From Photorhabdus laumondii subsp. laumondii (GTDB taxonomy: Bacteria; Pseudomonadota; Gammaproteobacteria; Enterobacterales; Enterobacteriaceae), in NCBI RefSeq assembly GCF_003343245.1, contig NZ_CP024901.1, positions 3,286,001 through 3,350,000 of the forward strand: DNA of 64,000 nucleotides, written 5' to 3'. Below, one piece after another: positions 40,051 to 52,271 of the stretch. A program made the translations under genes and the position numbers. Each line of letters begins with the position of its first letter. Position 1 is the first letter of the stretch. The notes beneath the pieces are model-generated. The model ran no database searches and was not told where the DNA came from. It saw only the letters and a list, made by a program, of their open reading frames with translations.

Positions 40051-40440
40051 GATAACAGCAGCCGCCTTAAAAATATATTCTTTGAATAGCAACGCCAGTG
40101 CCGCCGCAACAATAAACCATTGAAGTCGATCAAATTTACCTTCAAGTTTATCAAAACGTTTATCTATAGATTCAAAACGTTTATCCATAACATCGAAACG
40201 TTTATCTATAGATTCGAAGCGTCTATCTATTAATTCGAATCGCTTCTCAACAGATTCAAAGCGTTTATCAATAGATTCGAAACACTTATCAAGTGATGCA
40301 AAGTTAACCTCGGTCTCACGGCGCAGATTATCAACACTTTCCTGAGTTGCAAGATGTTGCATATTCTGCCCTCGGTGTAAGAGAGCATTCAGTACATCGC
40401 TCGTATTAAACTCTATTTTTTTATCATCTGAGCCACTCAT
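40045..40440 (-). CDS. Membrane-anchored heptad-repeat coiled-coil protein
   Basis: This 131-residue protein is built of about eight near-identical seven-residue units (consensus KRFESID) from residue 50 to about 107. A C-terminal transmembrane helix (WFIVAAALALLFKEYIF) follows. The pattern implies a long charged coiled coil held at the inner membrane. Similar small proteins, some annotated as DUF1640-like or XhlA-like, occur in bacteria; the function is unknown. The repeats are also visible in the DNA as a tandem 21-bp unit, so the copy number could vary. An AGGGAG-type ribosome binding site precedes the start. Confidence 0.72.
   Translation of the reverse strand: MSGSDDKKIEFNTSDVLNALLHRGQNMQHLATQESVDNLRRETEVNFASLDKCFESIDKRFESVEKRFELIDRRFESIDKRFDVMDKRFESIDKRFDKLEGKFDRLQWFIVAAALALLFKEYIFKAAAVIQ
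40145..40295. repeat. Tandem 21-bp repeats inside the coiled-coil gene
   Basis: About seven to eight imperfect 21-bp units (core TTCGAAACGTTTATCTAT) run head to tail. Each encodes one heptad, so unit gain or loss keeps the frame. Confidence 0.8.
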
Positions 40441-40510
40441 TTTTTACTCCCTCTCTCTATTAGACAGAACGAATATTACTTTCAGTATACACTCACTGGC
40501 AAAATTTAGA

Positions 40511-40541
40511 AAACCCCACGGAAGCATTAGCTACCGTGAAG
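40511..40541 (-). terminator. Rho-independent terminator of icd
   Basis: On the minus strand CACGGTAGC pairs with GCTTCCGTG around TAAT with one T-T mismatch, followed by GGGGTTTTC. It lies about 20 bp after the icd stop. Confidence 0.7.
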
Positions 40542-40559
40542 TCTTCGCAAGATGACAGA

Positions 40560-41813
40560 TTACATATGCTGAATAATCGCGTCACCAAATTCACTGCATT
40601 TCAGCAGCTTAGCCCCTTCCATCAGACGTTCGAAATCATAAGTCACAGTCTTCGCGGCAATCGCGCCTTCCATACCTTTAACAATCAGATCTGCGGCTTC
40701 TGTCCACCCCATATGGCGTAACATCATCTCAGCGGAAAGAATCACAGAACCTGGATTCACCTTATCCTGACCGGCATATTTAGGTGCTGTACCATGAGTC
40801 GCTTCAAACAGAGCACATTCATCACCGATATTTGCTCCCGGAGCGATACCGATACCACCAACCTGAGCAGCTAGTGCATCAGAAATATAGTCACCATTCA
40901 GGTTCATACAGGCAATAACATCATATTCAGCAGGACGCAGCAGAATCTGTTGTAAAAACGCATCTGCGATGACATCTTTGACAATGATCTCTTTACCGTT
41001 TTTCGGATTCTTAATTTTTACCCAAGGACCACCATCCAACAGTTCACCGCCGAACTCTTCACGAGCAAGCTGATAACCCCAATCTTTGAAAGCACCTTCG
41101 GTGAACTTCATAATGTTGCCTTTGTGAACCAGAGTGACAGATTCACGGTCATTATCAATTGCGTATTCGATGGCAGCACGAACTAAGCGTTTAGTGCCCT
41201 CTTCAGAACAGGGTTTCACACCGATACCACATTGCTGTGGGAAACGGATTTTATTCACGCCCATCTCTTCTTGCAGGAATTTGATCACTTTATCCGCTTC
41301 AACAGACCCCGCTTTCCATTCAATACCGGCGTAAATATCTTCCGCGTTTTCACGGAAAATAACCATATCGGTCAATTCAGGTTGTTTGACCGGGCTTGGC
41401 GTTCCCTGATAATAACGAACAGGACGCAGGCAAACATACAGATCTAATTGCTGGCGCAATGCTACGTTCAGAGAACGAATGCCGCCACCAACTGGCGTCG
41501 TCAGAGGGCCTTTAATGGCGACGCGATATTCACGGATCAGATCCAACGTTTCATCCGGCAACCAAACATCTTTACCGTATACATGAGTCGATTTTTCACC
41601 GGTGTAGATTTCCATCCAGGAAATTTTACGCTCACCCTGATAGGCTTTCTGAACCGCTGCATCGACAACTTTCAACATTGCAGGGGTAACATCGACACCA
41701 ATCCCATCCCCTTCGATATAAGGGATGACCGGGTTATTCGGAACAACCAGTTTACCTTTAGCGTCGACTGTTATTTTTTTACCTTCCGCCGGAATAACTA
41801 CTTTGCTTTCCAT
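40560..41813 (-). CDS. icd: NADP-dependent isocitrate dehydrogenase
   Basis: This 417-residue TCA-cycle enzyme oxidises isocitrate to 2-oxoglutarate. The regulatory and substrate-binding serine lies in [40 protein letters not shown] sequence (here [18 protein letters not shown]) and the cofactor region [19 protein letters not shown] are clear. It is divergent from rluE, as in E. coli. In E. coli the 3' end of icd is the attachment site of prophage e14 and phage 21; here its 3' flank faces the pteridine island. Confidence 0.96.
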   Translation of the reverse strand: MESKVVIPAEGKKITVDAKGKLVVPNNPVIPYIEGDGIGVDVTPAMLKVVDAAVQKAYQGERKISWMEIYTGEKSTHVYGKDVWLPDETLDLIREYRVAIKGPLTTPVGGGIRSLNVALRQQLDLYVCLRPVRYYQGTPSPVKQPELTDMVIFRENAEDIYAGIEWKAGSVEADKVIKFLQEEMGVNKIRFPQQCGIGVKPCSEEGTKRLVRAAIEYAIDNDRESVTLVHKGNIMKFTEGAFKDWGYQLAREEFGGELLDGGPWVKIKNPKNGKEIIVKDVIADAFLQQILLRPAEYDVIACMNLNGDYISDALAAQVGGIGIAPGANIGDECALFEATHGTAPKYAGQDKVNPGSVILSAEMMLRHMGWTEAADLIVKGMEGAIAAKTVTYDFERLMEGAKLLKCSEFGDAIIQHM

Positions 41814-41949
41814 TAACCTCTCCTTTCAAGTAAGCGTAATACCTTGTTAATTTTTTGTAAGGGACGTGTCAATACTACTTGAATATTCTGCAAACGCCAA
41901 TTGATAGCAGATTAATGTATAATGCCCCTTCCATTTTATTCAGTGATCT

Positions 41950-42582
41950 ATGATGACAAATATCGCTATTAAAAAACACAAACTTAACCGATTCAGCCAA
42001 AGAAAAATATCGCATTCTGTCAAAAAACCAATAGAACCTCGTCGAGTGTTGATATTTAACAAACCTTATGATGTTTTACCCCAATTCACTGATGAAATGG
42101 GCAGAACAACGTTAAAAGATTTTATCCCGTTCCCTAATGTGTATGCTGCCGGGCGTTTAGATCGTGACAGTGAAGGATTACTAATTCTGACGAATGACGG
42201 TAAACTTCAAGCACAGCTAACCCAACCGCATAAAAAAACAGCCAAAGTTTATTATGTGCAAGTTGAAGGCGTTCCCGATGAAATCTCTCTCGATAAGTTA
42301 CGCAATGGCATCATATTAAAAGATGGGCCTACCCTACCCGCAGGTGTCGAGTTAGTTCATGAACCGACATGGCTCTGGAGTCGCCATCCACCGATTCGTG
42401 AACGTAAAAATATTCCGGTAAGCTGGTTAAAAATAACACTTTATGAAGGCCGAAATCGTCAAGTGCGCAGAATGACAGCACATATCGGTTTTCCTACACT
42501 TCGGCTGATTCGTTTTAGTATGGGAAACTTACCATTAGGCAAGATGAAACCCGGTGAATGGAAGGAGATTAATTTTGTTTAG
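41950..42582 (+). CDS. rluE: 23S rRNA pseudouridine(2457) synthase RluE
   Basis: This 210-residue RsuA-family enzyme has no S4 domain. It shows the catalytic [19 protein letters not shown] with the active aspartate, KVYYVQVEG, and [20 protein letters not shown]. RluE makes pseudouridine 2457 in 23S rRNA. Its 3' end overlaps the nudJ start by 8 bp. The gene order rluE-nudJ-mnmA-hflD-purB is that of E. coli. Confidence 0.93.
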   Translation: MMTNIAIKKHKLNRFSQRKISHSVKKPIEPRRVLIFNKPYDVLPQFTDEMGRTTLKDFIPFPNVYAAGRLDRDSEGLLILTNDGKLQAQLTQPHKKTAKVYYVQVEGVPDEISLDKLRNGIILKDGPTLPAGVELVHEPTWLWSRHPPIRERKNIPVSWLKITLYEGRNRQVRRMTAHIGFPTLRLIRFSMGNLPLGKMKPGEWKEINFV

Positions 42583-43024
42583 CCCCCACATCACAGTTGC
42601 CTGTATTGTCCATGCCCAAAATAAATTCCTGGTCGTTGAAGAGACAATTAATGGCAAAGCATTATGGAATCAACCCGCTGGTCATCTTGAGGCTGGTGAA
42701 ACATTGTTACAAGCGGCGGAACGCGAATTATGGGAAGAAGCCGGGATTCAGGCTAAGCCGCAAGCACTGCTGAAAGTTCATCAGTGGGTTGCACCAGACG
42801 GCACCCCCTTTATCCGTTTTCTGTTTCTGGTTGAAATGGAACAACAAACCGTACCCCATCCGCAAGACCGTGATATTGATTGTTGCCATTGGGTTACAGC
42901 AGAACAAATATTCAGTAGCCATTATCTTCGTTCTCCACTCGTCGCAGAAAGTATTCGCTGTTACCTGCAAAACGAAAAGCATCCTCTCACTCTACTGGAT
43001 AGTTATGTTTCTCCGTTTATTTAA
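42575..43024 (+). CDS. nudJ: Nudix phosphatase NudJ
   Basis: This 149-residue Nudix hydrolase has the box [22 protein letters not shown]. In E. coli it dephosphorylates HMP-PP and nucleoside tri- and diphosphates. The start is TTG at 42575, giving [20 protein letters not shown], which aligns with E. coli [26 protein letters not shown] lies 7 bases upstream. The longer ATG frame from 42554 would place residues before this site and is rejected. Confidence 0.92.
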   Translation: MFSPHITVACIVHAQNKFLVVEETINGKALWNQPAGHLEAGETLLQAAERELWEEAGIQAKPQALLKVHQWVAPDGTPFIRFLFLVEMEQQTVPHPQDRDIDCCHWVTAEQIFSSHYLRSPLVAESIRCYLQNEKHPLTLLDSYVSPFI

Positions 43025-43108
43025 TGGCAAAACAGTGATACGTTTGATGCACCCCGATTTGCAACGTGTTAAAGTACGGCGCTTGTTTTTTTCTCCAGTG
43101 AGATTCCC

Positions 43109-44212
43109 ATGTCAGATAACAGCCAGAAAAAAGTCATTGTCGGCATGTCCGGCGGTGTAGACTCCTCCGTTTCCGCCTATTTGCTACAACAGCAAGGTTA
43201 TCAAGTGGCTGGCTTGTTCATGAAGAATTGGGAAGAAGATGATGATGAAGAGTACTGTTCAGCCGCGACTGATCTGGCTGATGCCCAATCCGTTTGCGAT
43301 AAGTTGGGCATCGAACTTCATACCGTCAATTTTGCTGCCGAATATTGGGATAATGTTTTCGAACATTTTCTTGCTGAATATCGAGCAGGCAGAACACCTA
43401 ACCCAGATATTCTATGTAACAAAGAAATTAAGTTTAAAGCATTTCTGGAATTCGCTGCTGAGGATTTAAACGCGGATTACATCGCAACAGGTCACTATGT
43501 TCGCCGCAGAGATATTAACGGTAAAAGCCAATTATTGCGTGGGCTGGATAATAATAAAGACCAAAGCTACTTCTTATACACGTTAAGCCACCAGCAAATT
43601 GCTCAAAGCCTATTTCCGGTCGGTGAACTGGAAAAACCAGAGGTTCGTCGTATCGCTGAAAAAATCGGTCTGGTGACGGCAAAGAAAAAAGATTCCACCG
43701 GTATCTGTTTTATTGGCGAGCGCAAATTCCGTGACTTCCTTGGCCGTTATTTACCCGCCAAACCTGGCCCGATTATGACAGTAGATGGAGAATCCCTTGG
43801 TGAACATCAGGGGCTGATGTACCACACATTGGGTCAACGTAAAGGTCTGGGAATCGGTGGAACGAAAGAAGGCAGCGAAGAGCCGTGGTATGTCATAGAT
43901 AAAGACGTTCAGAACAACATCCTGATCGTGGCACAGGGGCATGAACACCCCCGTTTAATGTCTACCGGCCTTATTGCTCAGCAACTTTACTGGGTTGACA
44001 GACAGACATTAACTGAAAAAATCCATTGCGTCGTCAAAACACGTTATCGTCAGCAAGATATTCCTTGCTCTGTCACCCCTATAAGCGAAGATAAAATAGA
44101 AGTCCATTTTGCTAATCCTGTCGCCGCAGTCACCCCCGGCCAATCAGCCGTCTTTTATCAGGGTGAAGTTTGTCTTGGCGGTGGAGTGATCGAACAACGT
44201 TTGCAGGAGTAA
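43109..44212 (+). CDS. mnmA: tRNA 2-thiouridylase MnmA
   Basis: This 367-residue enzyme makes the 2-thio group of U34 in tRNA-Lys, -Glu and -Gln, taking sulphur from the IscS-Tus relay. The PP-loop [16 protein letters not shown] (12-27), the catalytic cysteines in [12 protein letters not shown] and [12 protein letters not shown], and the C-terminal SPGQ-type [10 protein letters not shown] are all present. It has the same neighbours as in E. coli. The next gene, hflD, begins 2 bp after its stop. Confidence 0.95.
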   Translation: MSDNSQKKVIVGMSGGVDSSVSAYLLQQQGYQVAGLFMKNWEEDDDEEYCSAATDLADAQSVCDKLGIELHTVNFAAEYWDNVFEHFLAEYRAGRTPNPDILCNKEIKFKAFLEFAAEDLNADYIATGHYVRRRDINGKSQLLRGLDNNKDQSYFLYTLSHQQIAQSLFPVGELEKPEVRRIAEKIGLVTAKKKDSTGICFIGERKFRDFLGRYLPAKPGPIMTVDGESLGEHQGLMYHTLGQRKGLGIGGTKEGSEEPWYVIDKDVQNNILIVAQGHEHPRLMSTGLIAQQLYWVDRQTLTEKIHCVVKTRYRQQDIPCSVTPISEDKIEVHFANPVAAVTPGQSAVFYQGEVCLGGGVIEQRLQE

Positions 44213-44214
44213 TT

Positions 44215-46235
<2,021 letters not shown>

Positions 46236-46243
46236 TTGATATT

Positions 46244-46272
46244 CAACAGACGGATAAAACATCCGTCTGTTG
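46244..46272 (+). terminator. Hairpin downstream of purB
   Basis: CAACAGACGGAT and ATCCGTCTGTTG pair perfectly over 12 bp around AAAAC, 8 bp after the purB stop. The following T-run is weak (CTATCCTT), so efficiency as an intrinsic terminator is uncertain. Confidence 0.6.
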
Positions 46273-46283
46273 CTATCCTTATA

Positions 46284-46300
46284 TAAACCAATCCCAAACA
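46284..46300 (-). promoter_or_regulatory. Candidate PhoP box upstream of phoPQ
   Basis: On the minus strand TGTTTG-N5-GGTTTA matches the PhoP direct-repeat consensus (T/G)GTTTA-N5-(T/G)GTTTA with one mismatch. It lies about 175 bp before phoP in reverse orientation. The location would suit autoregulation, but orientation and distance differ from the E. coli phoP promoter. Confidence 0.35.
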
Positions 46301-46472
46301 TACTCTAAAGTTATATTCTCTATTTCCACTTAACGTCTTGCTGTTACAGATCCATGTATCTAACATACTCAGCAGAACCATGACATTGAATTTTTTACTG
46401 GCAGTTTTGTCTATATAATAGTCCGAATGAATTGATTATTACAATAACTGCCTGCTGGAGAGGAATTATTCC

Positions 46473-47141
46473 ATGCGGATATTGATCGTTGAAGACAACA
46501 TGTTACTGCGTCACCATCTAACGGTACAGCTTCGTGACACCGGTCATCTAGTTGATGCCGCTGCAAACGCCAAAGAAGCCGATTACTATCTGGTCGAGAG
46601 CGAACCCGATATTGCCATTGTTGATCTTGGTTTGCCCGGAGAAGATGGTTTGAGTTTGATCCGTCGCTGGCGCCAAAAAGATGAAAAACTCCCCATTCTT
46701 GTTTTGACCGCCCGCGAAAGCTGGCAAGAAAAAGTCACGGTTCTTGATGCAGGAGCAGATGATTATGTTACCAAGCCCTTTCATCTTGAGGAAATTATTG
46801 CCCGTATGCAGGCACTCCTACGCCGTAATAATGGGCTGGTTTCTCAGATTATTGAATTCCCACCTTTCAAAATCGATCTGTCACGCAAGGAATTTACAGT
46901 TTACGGGGAGAGCGTCAAACTAACGGCGTTTGAATACCGAATCATTGAAATACTGATGTGTAATAGCGATAAAGTTGTCACTAAAGAGTCATTAATGCGC
47001 CAATTATATCCCGATGCTGAACTGCGCGAAGGTCACTCCATCGATGTCTTAATCGGCCGACTAAGAAAAAAAATATTAGATATTTGGCCTTATGAAGCTA
47101 TCGTGACTGTCCGGGGCCAAGGCTATCGCTTCGATGTGTAA
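46473..47141 (+). CDS. phoP: Response regulator PhoP
   Basis: This 222-residue OmpR-type regulator begins [20 protein letters not shown]. The phospho-acceptor is Asp51 in [20 protein letters not shown]. The C-terminal winged helix ends [10 protein letters not shown]. PhoP controls genes for low Mg2+, acid pH and antimicrobial peptide response, including lipid A modification, and in Photorhabdus it is known to be needed for insect virulence. The phoQ start overlaps the phoP stop by 8 bp. Confidence 0.95.
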   Translation: MRILIVEDNMLLRHHLTVQLRDTGHLVDAAANAKEADYYLVESEPDIAIVDLGLPGEDGLSLIRRWRQKDEKLPILVLTARESWQEKVTVLDAGADDYVTKPFHLEEIIARMQALLRRNNGLVSQIIEFPPFKIDLSRKEFTVYGESVKLTAFEYRIIEILMCNSDKVVTKESLMRQLYPDAELREGHSIDVLIGRLRKKILDIWPYEAIVTVRGQGYRFDV

Positions 47142-48624
47142 AACTTTCATAGGTAAAAAAGTGCTTAAGCACAAAAAGCAGCCTTTCTCACTCCGTACCC
47201 GGTTTTTAATGGCAACTGCTGCGGTTATTCTTGCTCTTACCATGTCTTACGGTATTGTTGCCATTGTCGGTTACCTGGTCAGTTTTGATAAAACTGCTTA
47301 TACACTGCTACGTAGTCAGAGTAATCTATTTTTCAGCCTTGCTCAGTGGAATAACAATCAGCTAGATATTTCAGTCCCCCCCAATTTCACACTGAATAAC
47401 CCATCATTGGTTCTGATTTATAACAACAAAGGTGCCATCCTCTGGCGTCAACACCATATCCCAAAAGTCGAAAACTCTATTCCTAGTGAATGGTTAAAAG
47501 AAGACGGTTTATATGAACTAGATACTGACCTAAAAAGCAGCCGGGATTTGCTAAAAAACTCGGCTAACACACAAGGACAATTAGGTAAACTTAATTCACT
47601 TGACGAAAATGAAGATAATGAGCTAACTCACTCCGTCTCTGTCAACAGATATAGTGCAACAGCTCATTTGCCAGCGTTAACCATTGTCGTCATCGATACC
47701 ATTCCACAGGATTTACAAAAAACAGTTCTAGTGTGGGAATGGTTCGGTTATGTATTGATTGCCAATCTTATTCTGGTTATCCCATTAATCTGGCTGGCCG
47801 CACACTGGAGTTTACGGCCAATTAAATCGCTTATTCATCAGATCAGTTCATTAGAAAAAGGTGAGCGGGAAAAATTGGATGAAAATCCACCAACAGAGCT
47901 GCGGGGGCTAGTTCGTAACCTTAATGTGTTGCTCAATAATGAACGCAATCGCTATACAAAATACCGAACAACACTGGCTGATCTGACACACAGCTTGAAA
48001 ACGCCACTGGCTGTTTTACAATCAACTCTCCGTTCTTTGCGTGACAGCAAACAAATGACTATTCAACAGGCAGAACCTATCATGCTTGAGCAAATTGGCC
48101 GTATTTCTCAGCAGATAGGCTATTATCTGCATCGTGCCAGTATGCGCAGTGAACACAGTACTATTATGCGGAAAGTCTCTTCTGTTCCTGCTTTACTAGA
48201 TAGCCTATGCAGCGCTTTAACAAAAGTCTATCAGCGTAAAAGTGTCAGTCTCACGTTAGATGTCTCACCGGAGATCACCTGGCTTGGTGAGAAAAATGAC
48301 TTTATGGAAGTCATGGGTAATGTGTTGGAAAACGCCTGTAAGTACTGCCTTAAATTTGTTGAGATCTCTGTGACGATTGATCACGATTCGGTAATGATTA
48401 TTGTCGACGACGATGGTCCAGGGGTGCCAATTGAAAAATGGGACATCATTTTCCAACGAGGTCAACGTGTTGATACTTTGAAGCCTGGTCAAGGGCTTGG
48501 ATTGTCAATTGCTTCTGAAATTATCGAACAATATAAAGGTGATATCAGTATCAGTGACAGTCCACTTGGTGGTGCCAGAATTTGCGTTATATTCCGATGC
48601 CAGCAAATTAATGATGATGATTAG
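47134..48624 (+). CDS. phoQ: Sensor histidine kinase PhoQ
   Basis: This 496-residue inner-membrane sensor has TM1 at about 24-48, a periplasmic PAS-like domain, TM2 at about 203-224, HAMP, the phosphorylation box [14 protein letters not shown] with His286, and the ATPase motifs [10 protein letters not shown] and GQGLGLSIA. The acidic surface patch that senses Mg2+ and peptides in E. coli (EDDDDAE) reads DENEDNE here (157-163), with fewer acidic residues. The N-terminus is a little longer than in E. coli and basic. Confidence 0.95.
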   Translation: MCKTFIGKKVLKHKKQPFSLRTRFLMATAAVILALTMSYGIVAIVGYLVSFDKTAYTLLRSQSNLFFSLAQWNNNQLDISVPPNFTLNNPSLVLIYNNKGAILWRQHHIPKVENSIPSEWLKEDGLYELDTDLKSSRDLLKNSANTQGQLGKLNSLDENEDNELTHSVSVNRYSATAHLPALTIVVIDTIPQDLQKTVLVWEWFGYVLIANLILVIPLIWLAAHWSLRPIKSLIHQISSLEKGEREKLDENPPTELRGLVRNLNVLLNNERNRYTKYRTTLADLTHSLKTPLAVLQSTLRSLRDSKQMTIQQAEPIMLEQIGRISQQIGYYLHRASMRSEHSTIMRKVSSVPALLDSLCSALTKVYQRKSVSLTLDVSPEITWLGEKNDFMEVMGNVLENACKYCLKFVEISVTIDHDSVMIIVDDDGPGVPIEKWDIIFQRGQRVDTLKPGQGLGLSIASEIIEQYKGDISISDSPLGGARICVIFRCQQINDDD

Positions 48625-48707
48625 TTAAATATGCCAGTGTAGTCTGATACTGAGTTTAACTATTCGTTATAATACCCTGAAATTCACTTCACACTCAGGA
48701 TGTCACT

Positions 48708-49829
48708 ATGGACTATCAGTTGAATCTGGACTGGCAGGCATTTTTGCATAATCATTGGCAAAAACGGCCTTTACTGATTAAACAAGGCTTCCGTCAATTC
48801 ATTGATCCCCTTACTCCCGATGAACTCGCGGGGCTGGCTATGGAAAATGAAGTTGACTGCCGTCTGGTCAGCCAGAAAAATGGCCGTTGGGATGTCTCTC
48901 ATGGTCCATTCGAAAGTTACGATCATTTAGGTGAAAAAGAGTGGTCACTGCTGGTACAAGCGGTTAATCACTGGCACCGTCCTTCCGCCGCATTAATGCA
49001 ACCATTCCGCGTATTATCTGACTGGCGGATAGATGATCTGATGGTCTCCTTCTCCGTTCCCGGTGGTGGTGTTGGTCCGCATCTAGACCAATACGATGTG
49101 TTTATCATTCAAGGAATGGGCCGCCGTCGCTGGCGCGTTGGGGAAAAGCTACCAATGGAACAACGCTGCCCTCACCCCGATCTATTACAGGTCGATCCCT
49201 TTAGTGCCGTTATTGACGAAGAGATGGAACCAGGCGATATCCTCTATATCCCACCAGGATTTCCTCATGAAGGTTATTCCATCGAAGATTCACTAAATTA
49301 TTCAGTTGGTTTCCGCGCCCCCAATTCCCGTGAACTGTTCAGTAGCTTCGCCGATTATGTGCTGGCTAATGATTTAGGCAGCTATCGTTATAGCGATGCC
49401 GATCTGACTTTCCGCGAAAATCCGGCGCTGGTCCAGCCGCATGAATTATCAGCGCTACACACCATGATGAACGAGTTATTGGCACAGCCTGACACTTTCC
49501 AACAATGGTTTGGTGAATTCATTTCTCAGTCACGGCATGAACTTGATATTGCGCCACCAGAGCCACCTTATGAAAGTGATGAAATTTATGAATTAATGAA
49601 ACAAGGTGAAAATCTCCACCGTCTTAACGGATTACGGGTTATCAGGGTTGGTGATCAGTGCTTTGTTAACGGTGAATTAATAGATACACCTCATATTAAA
49701 GCGGCTGATGTTCTTTGCTGCCATTATGAAATTAATGCAGAAATGCTTGGTGAAGCGATAGATGATGTTCGTTTTATCAGACTGCTCACTGCATTGGTCA
49801 ATAGTGGTTACTGGTACTTTAATGATTGA
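48708..49829 (+). CDS. roxA: Ribosomal protein L16 arginine hydroxylase RoxA (YcfD)
   Basis: This 373-residue JmjC-type Fe(II)/2-oxoglutarate oxygenase hydroxylates an arginine of ribosomal protein L16. Iron ligands are His125 and Asp127 in GPHLDQYD and His187 in FPHEGYS. The C-terminal winged-helix region follows. Length equals that of E. coli YcfD (373). In E. coli it also sits beside phoPQ. Confidence 0.94.
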   Translation: MDYQLNLDWQAFLHNHWQKRPLLIKQGFRQFIDPLTPDELAGLAMENEVDCRLVSQKNGRWDVSHGPFESYDHLGEKEWSLLVQAVNHWHRPSAALMQPFRVLSDWRIDDLMVSFSVPGGGVGPHLDQYDVFIIQGMGRRRWRVGEKLPMEQRCPHPDLLQVDPFSAVIDEEMEPGDILYIPPGFPHEGYSIEDSLNYSVGFRAPNSRELFSSFADYVLANDLGSYRYSDADLTFRENPALVQPHELSALHTMMNELLAQPDTFQQWFGEFISQSRHELDIAPPEPPYESDEIYELMKQGENLHRLNGLRVIRVGDQCFVNGELIDTPHIKAADVLCCHYEINAEMLGEAIDDVRFIRLLTALVNSGYWYFND

Positions 49830-49871
49830 TACCTCATCCCAAGAGGTTGATTTCAATAATATTGATTTTCT

Positions 49872-49902
49872 CCCCACTAAATCACAAGTGATTATAGTGG
49901 GG
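49872..49902. terminator. Terminator-like hairpin between convergent roxA and pepT
   Basis: CCCCACTA and TAGTGGGG (49872-49879 and 49895-49902) form the outer stem, and ATCAC pairs with GTGAT inside. It lies about 42 bp after the roxA stop and may serve both convergent genes. Confidence 0.6.
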
Positions 49903-50007
49903 ACTTCTTAAGTTCGCTTCGCTCTCAATTAGCATTCAGGAAGGAAAATTCCGCAGAGTTTGTTAAGAACTGGTAGTGCCAGGGTTTGCCGTTAATATCC
50001 GATCAAA

Positions 50008-51273
50008 TTAACTCCTACTGCAAAACGCCTGACTCATTTCCGACTTTTTAGACAACAGTGCGGTTAATTCAGCAATGCGCATAACAACACTGACAGCCTG
50101 TTCCATTCCTTCCAACGAAACAAATTCATGTTTGCCATGATAATTATACCCCCCCATGAATATATTCGGGCAAGGTAAACCACGAAACGACAATTGTGCG
50201 CCATGAGTACCGCCACGAATCGGTTTAATAATGGGTTCAATATTACAATCCAGCATTGCCTGTTTGGCAATCTCAATAACATGCGGATATTTGATAACTT
50301 CATCATGCATGTTGTAATAATTGTCATCGATAGTCAGTTCGATATAACAACCAGGATGCAATCCCTCACCGGCTTTTTCAGCAATTTTAATCATCTTCTT
50401 TTTACGTTCTTCGAAGTTATTCCGATCAAAATCACGAATGATATAGTGCATTTCAGCACACTCAACTGTGCCTTTAATACGTTGCAAATGATAGAAGCCT
50501 TCATACCCATCGGTATGTTCCGGTGTCTCTTCCGATGGCAATGCTTGATGGATATGGATCGCCAGTGATAAAGCATTGATCATCACATTCTTAGCACTAC
50601 CAGAGTGAACATTATTACCAACAATCTTAACGGTTACTACCGCCGCATTGAAATTTTCAAATGCCAGTTCACCTACACCACCACCATCTACGGTATATGC
50701 CCACTCAGCATCAAATGAATTAATATCAAAATAGCGTGCTCCCTTACCTATCTCCTCATCAGGTGTAAACGCAATCCGAATATCACCATGTAAGATATTG
50801 CTATTTTTCAGACGAACCATTGCAGTAATGATTTCTGCAATACCCGCTTTATCATCGGCACCAAGCAACGTTTTACCATCGGTGGTAATCAGTGTTTTCC
50901 CCAACATATTATGCAAAATAGGAAACATAACCGGTGATAACACTTCATTACCCGCCCCCAGCGCAATTTCACCACCTCGATAATTTTCCAACATTTGTGG
51001 ACTTATATTTTTTCCAGAAAAATCAGGTGAAGTATCAAGGTGAGCAATAAAACCGATAGCAGGTACAGGCCAAGATGTATTGGCAGGTAATGTTGCCATA
51101 ACACAGCCATGAGCATCCTGTACCACATTGGAAAAACCTAATTCGATCAACTCCTGTTTCAGCGCTTTGGCGAGTTCGAGCTGCCCATGACTACTGGGAA
51201 TCGTCTTCGCTGACGGCTTTGACTGAGTATCAAAAGATATGTATTTAAAAAAACGTTCTAGTAATCTGTCCAT
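50008..51273 (-). CDS. pepT: Peptidase T (tripeptidase)
   Basis: This 421-residue M20 metallopeptidase removes the N-terminal residue of tripeptides. Zinc ligands and catalytic residues lie in [38 protein letters not shown] and [34 protein letters not shown] is near the end. About ten residues more than E. coli PepT (408) are at the C-terminus ([14 protein letters not shown]). It is convergent with roxA. Confidence 0.95.
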   Translation of the reverse strand: MDRLLERFFKYISFDTQSKPSAKTIPSSHGQLELAKALKQELIELGFSNVVQDAHGCVMATLPANTSWPVPAIGFIAHLDTSPDFSGKNISPQMLENYRGGEIALGAGNEVLSPVMFPILHNMLGKTLITTDGKTLLGADDKAGIAEIITAMVRLKNSNILHGDIRIAFTPDEEIGKGARYFDINSFDAEWAYTVDGGGVGELAFENFNAAVVTVKIVGNNVHSGSAKNVMINALSLAIHIHQALPSEETPEHTDGYEGFYHLQRIKGTVECAEMHYIIRDFDRNNFEERKKKMIKIAEKAGEGLHPGCYIELTIDDNYYNMHDEVIKYPHVIEIAKQAMLDCNIEPIIKPIRGGTHGAQLSFRGLPCPNIFMGGYNYHGKHEFVSLEGMEQAVSVVMRIAELTALLSKKSEMSQAFCSRS

Positions 51274-51328
51274 TATTCTCTTCCCCCAGGGATTTTGTTA
51301 CCCATTATGAGGAAGAGAAACACAATAA

Positions 51329-52180
51329 TTATTGCGTCAAATCAGCTTTAAATTCTTTAATACTATCAATTAACCTTCGAGCATACTCATCGACTATCTT
51401 ACTGGCTGGTCCATAATGCTTTTCATCAAATAAACTTTCTACCTGACTCGGTTCTAAGTTCAGCTCTACCGTGTGCGCCCCTGCCAGTTTAGCTTCATGT
51501 ACAAATCCAGCCGCAGGATAAACATGGCCAGAAGTGCCAATAGCGATAAAAATATCTGCCTGAGCCAGTGCAGAATAGATCTGTTCCATCTCCAAAGGCA
51601 TTTCACCAAACCAAACAACATGTGGGCGCAATGGTGAAGGGAACTGACAACAATGGCAACGTTCATCTGTCGTTAAATCGTCTGTCCACTCAAACACTTG
51701 CCCAGATTGGCAACAACGAATTTTGAACAACTCACCATGCATATGCACCGTGCGATAGCTACCCGCCCGCTCATGAAGATCATCGATATTCTGAGTAATC
51801 AACAAAAAATTATCGCCAAGTTCATGCTCCAGCGCGGCTAAAGCATAATGCGCTACGTTCGGTTTTATCTCTGATTGCTGAAGTTGATGACGCCGAGCAT
51901 TATAAAATGCCTGCACCAATTCTGGATCCTTCTGAAAACCTTCAGGTGTAGCAACATCTTCCACCCGATGTTCTTCCCACAACCCATCAGAGGAACGGAA
52001 AGTCCGAATACCCGATTCGGCCGAAATACCGGCTCCTGTCAATACCACGATGTAAGGTTTTTTCATATTAAGCGCCAATCGATTGTCCCTATAAAAAATC
52101 CGGCTACGAAATCTCTGATGCCTCAAACGCTTAACCTTACGAAGCCGGCCAAGCCGACTAAGCCGACGACGAACTCGCAT
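51329..52180 (-). CDS. cobB: NAD-dependent deacylase CobB (sirtuin), long form
   Basis: This Sir2-family lysine deacetylase/desuccinylase has [14 protein letters not shown] (NAD binding), the catalytic His in HMHGELF and four zinc cysteines (CCQSG and CHCCQFP). The long form starts at 52180 ([18 protein letters not shown]) with AAGGAAA just upstream, giving 283 residues. The conserved core starts at an internal ATG, 52066 ([11 protein letters not shown], 245 residues). The arginine-rich leader resembles that of enterobacterial CobB, where long and short isoforms are known in Salmonella. nagK, its neighbour in E. coli, is absent. Confidence 0.94.
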   Translation of the reverse strand: MRVRRRLSRLGRLRKVKRLRHQRFRSRIFYRDNRLALNMKKPYIVVLTGAGISAESGIRTFRSSDGLWEEHRVEDVATPEGFQKDPELVQAFYNARRHQLQQSEIKPNVAHYALAALEHELGDNFLLITQNIDDLHERAGSYRTVHMHGELFKIRCCQSGQVFEWTDDLTTDERCHCCQFPSPLRPHVVWFGEMPLEMEQIYSALAQADIFIAIGTSGHVYPAAGFVHEAKLAGAHTVELNLEPSQVESLFDEKHYGPASKIVDEYARRLIDSIKEFKADLTQ

Positions 52181-52271
52181 ACTGATTTCCTTCAAGATTT
52201 CTTAAATGTTGCTTAGGTTTCTATTTTTTATACCATAACGTTTTGATTAGCTCATGCCAATAATAGATTAA

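Noticed and set aside
40145..40295. Tandem repeats considered as a CRISPR array
   Set aside because: The units are contiguous without spacers and encode protein heptads.
40560..41813. Duplicate icd 3' end as a prophage attachment site
   Set aside because: No second copy of the icd 3' end was found in the window, so no attachment site pair can be claimed.
46244..46272. Considered as an inverted operator for phoP
   Set aside because: It lies immediately after the purB stop with perfect 12-bp arms and a short loop, which fits a transcript-end hairpin better.
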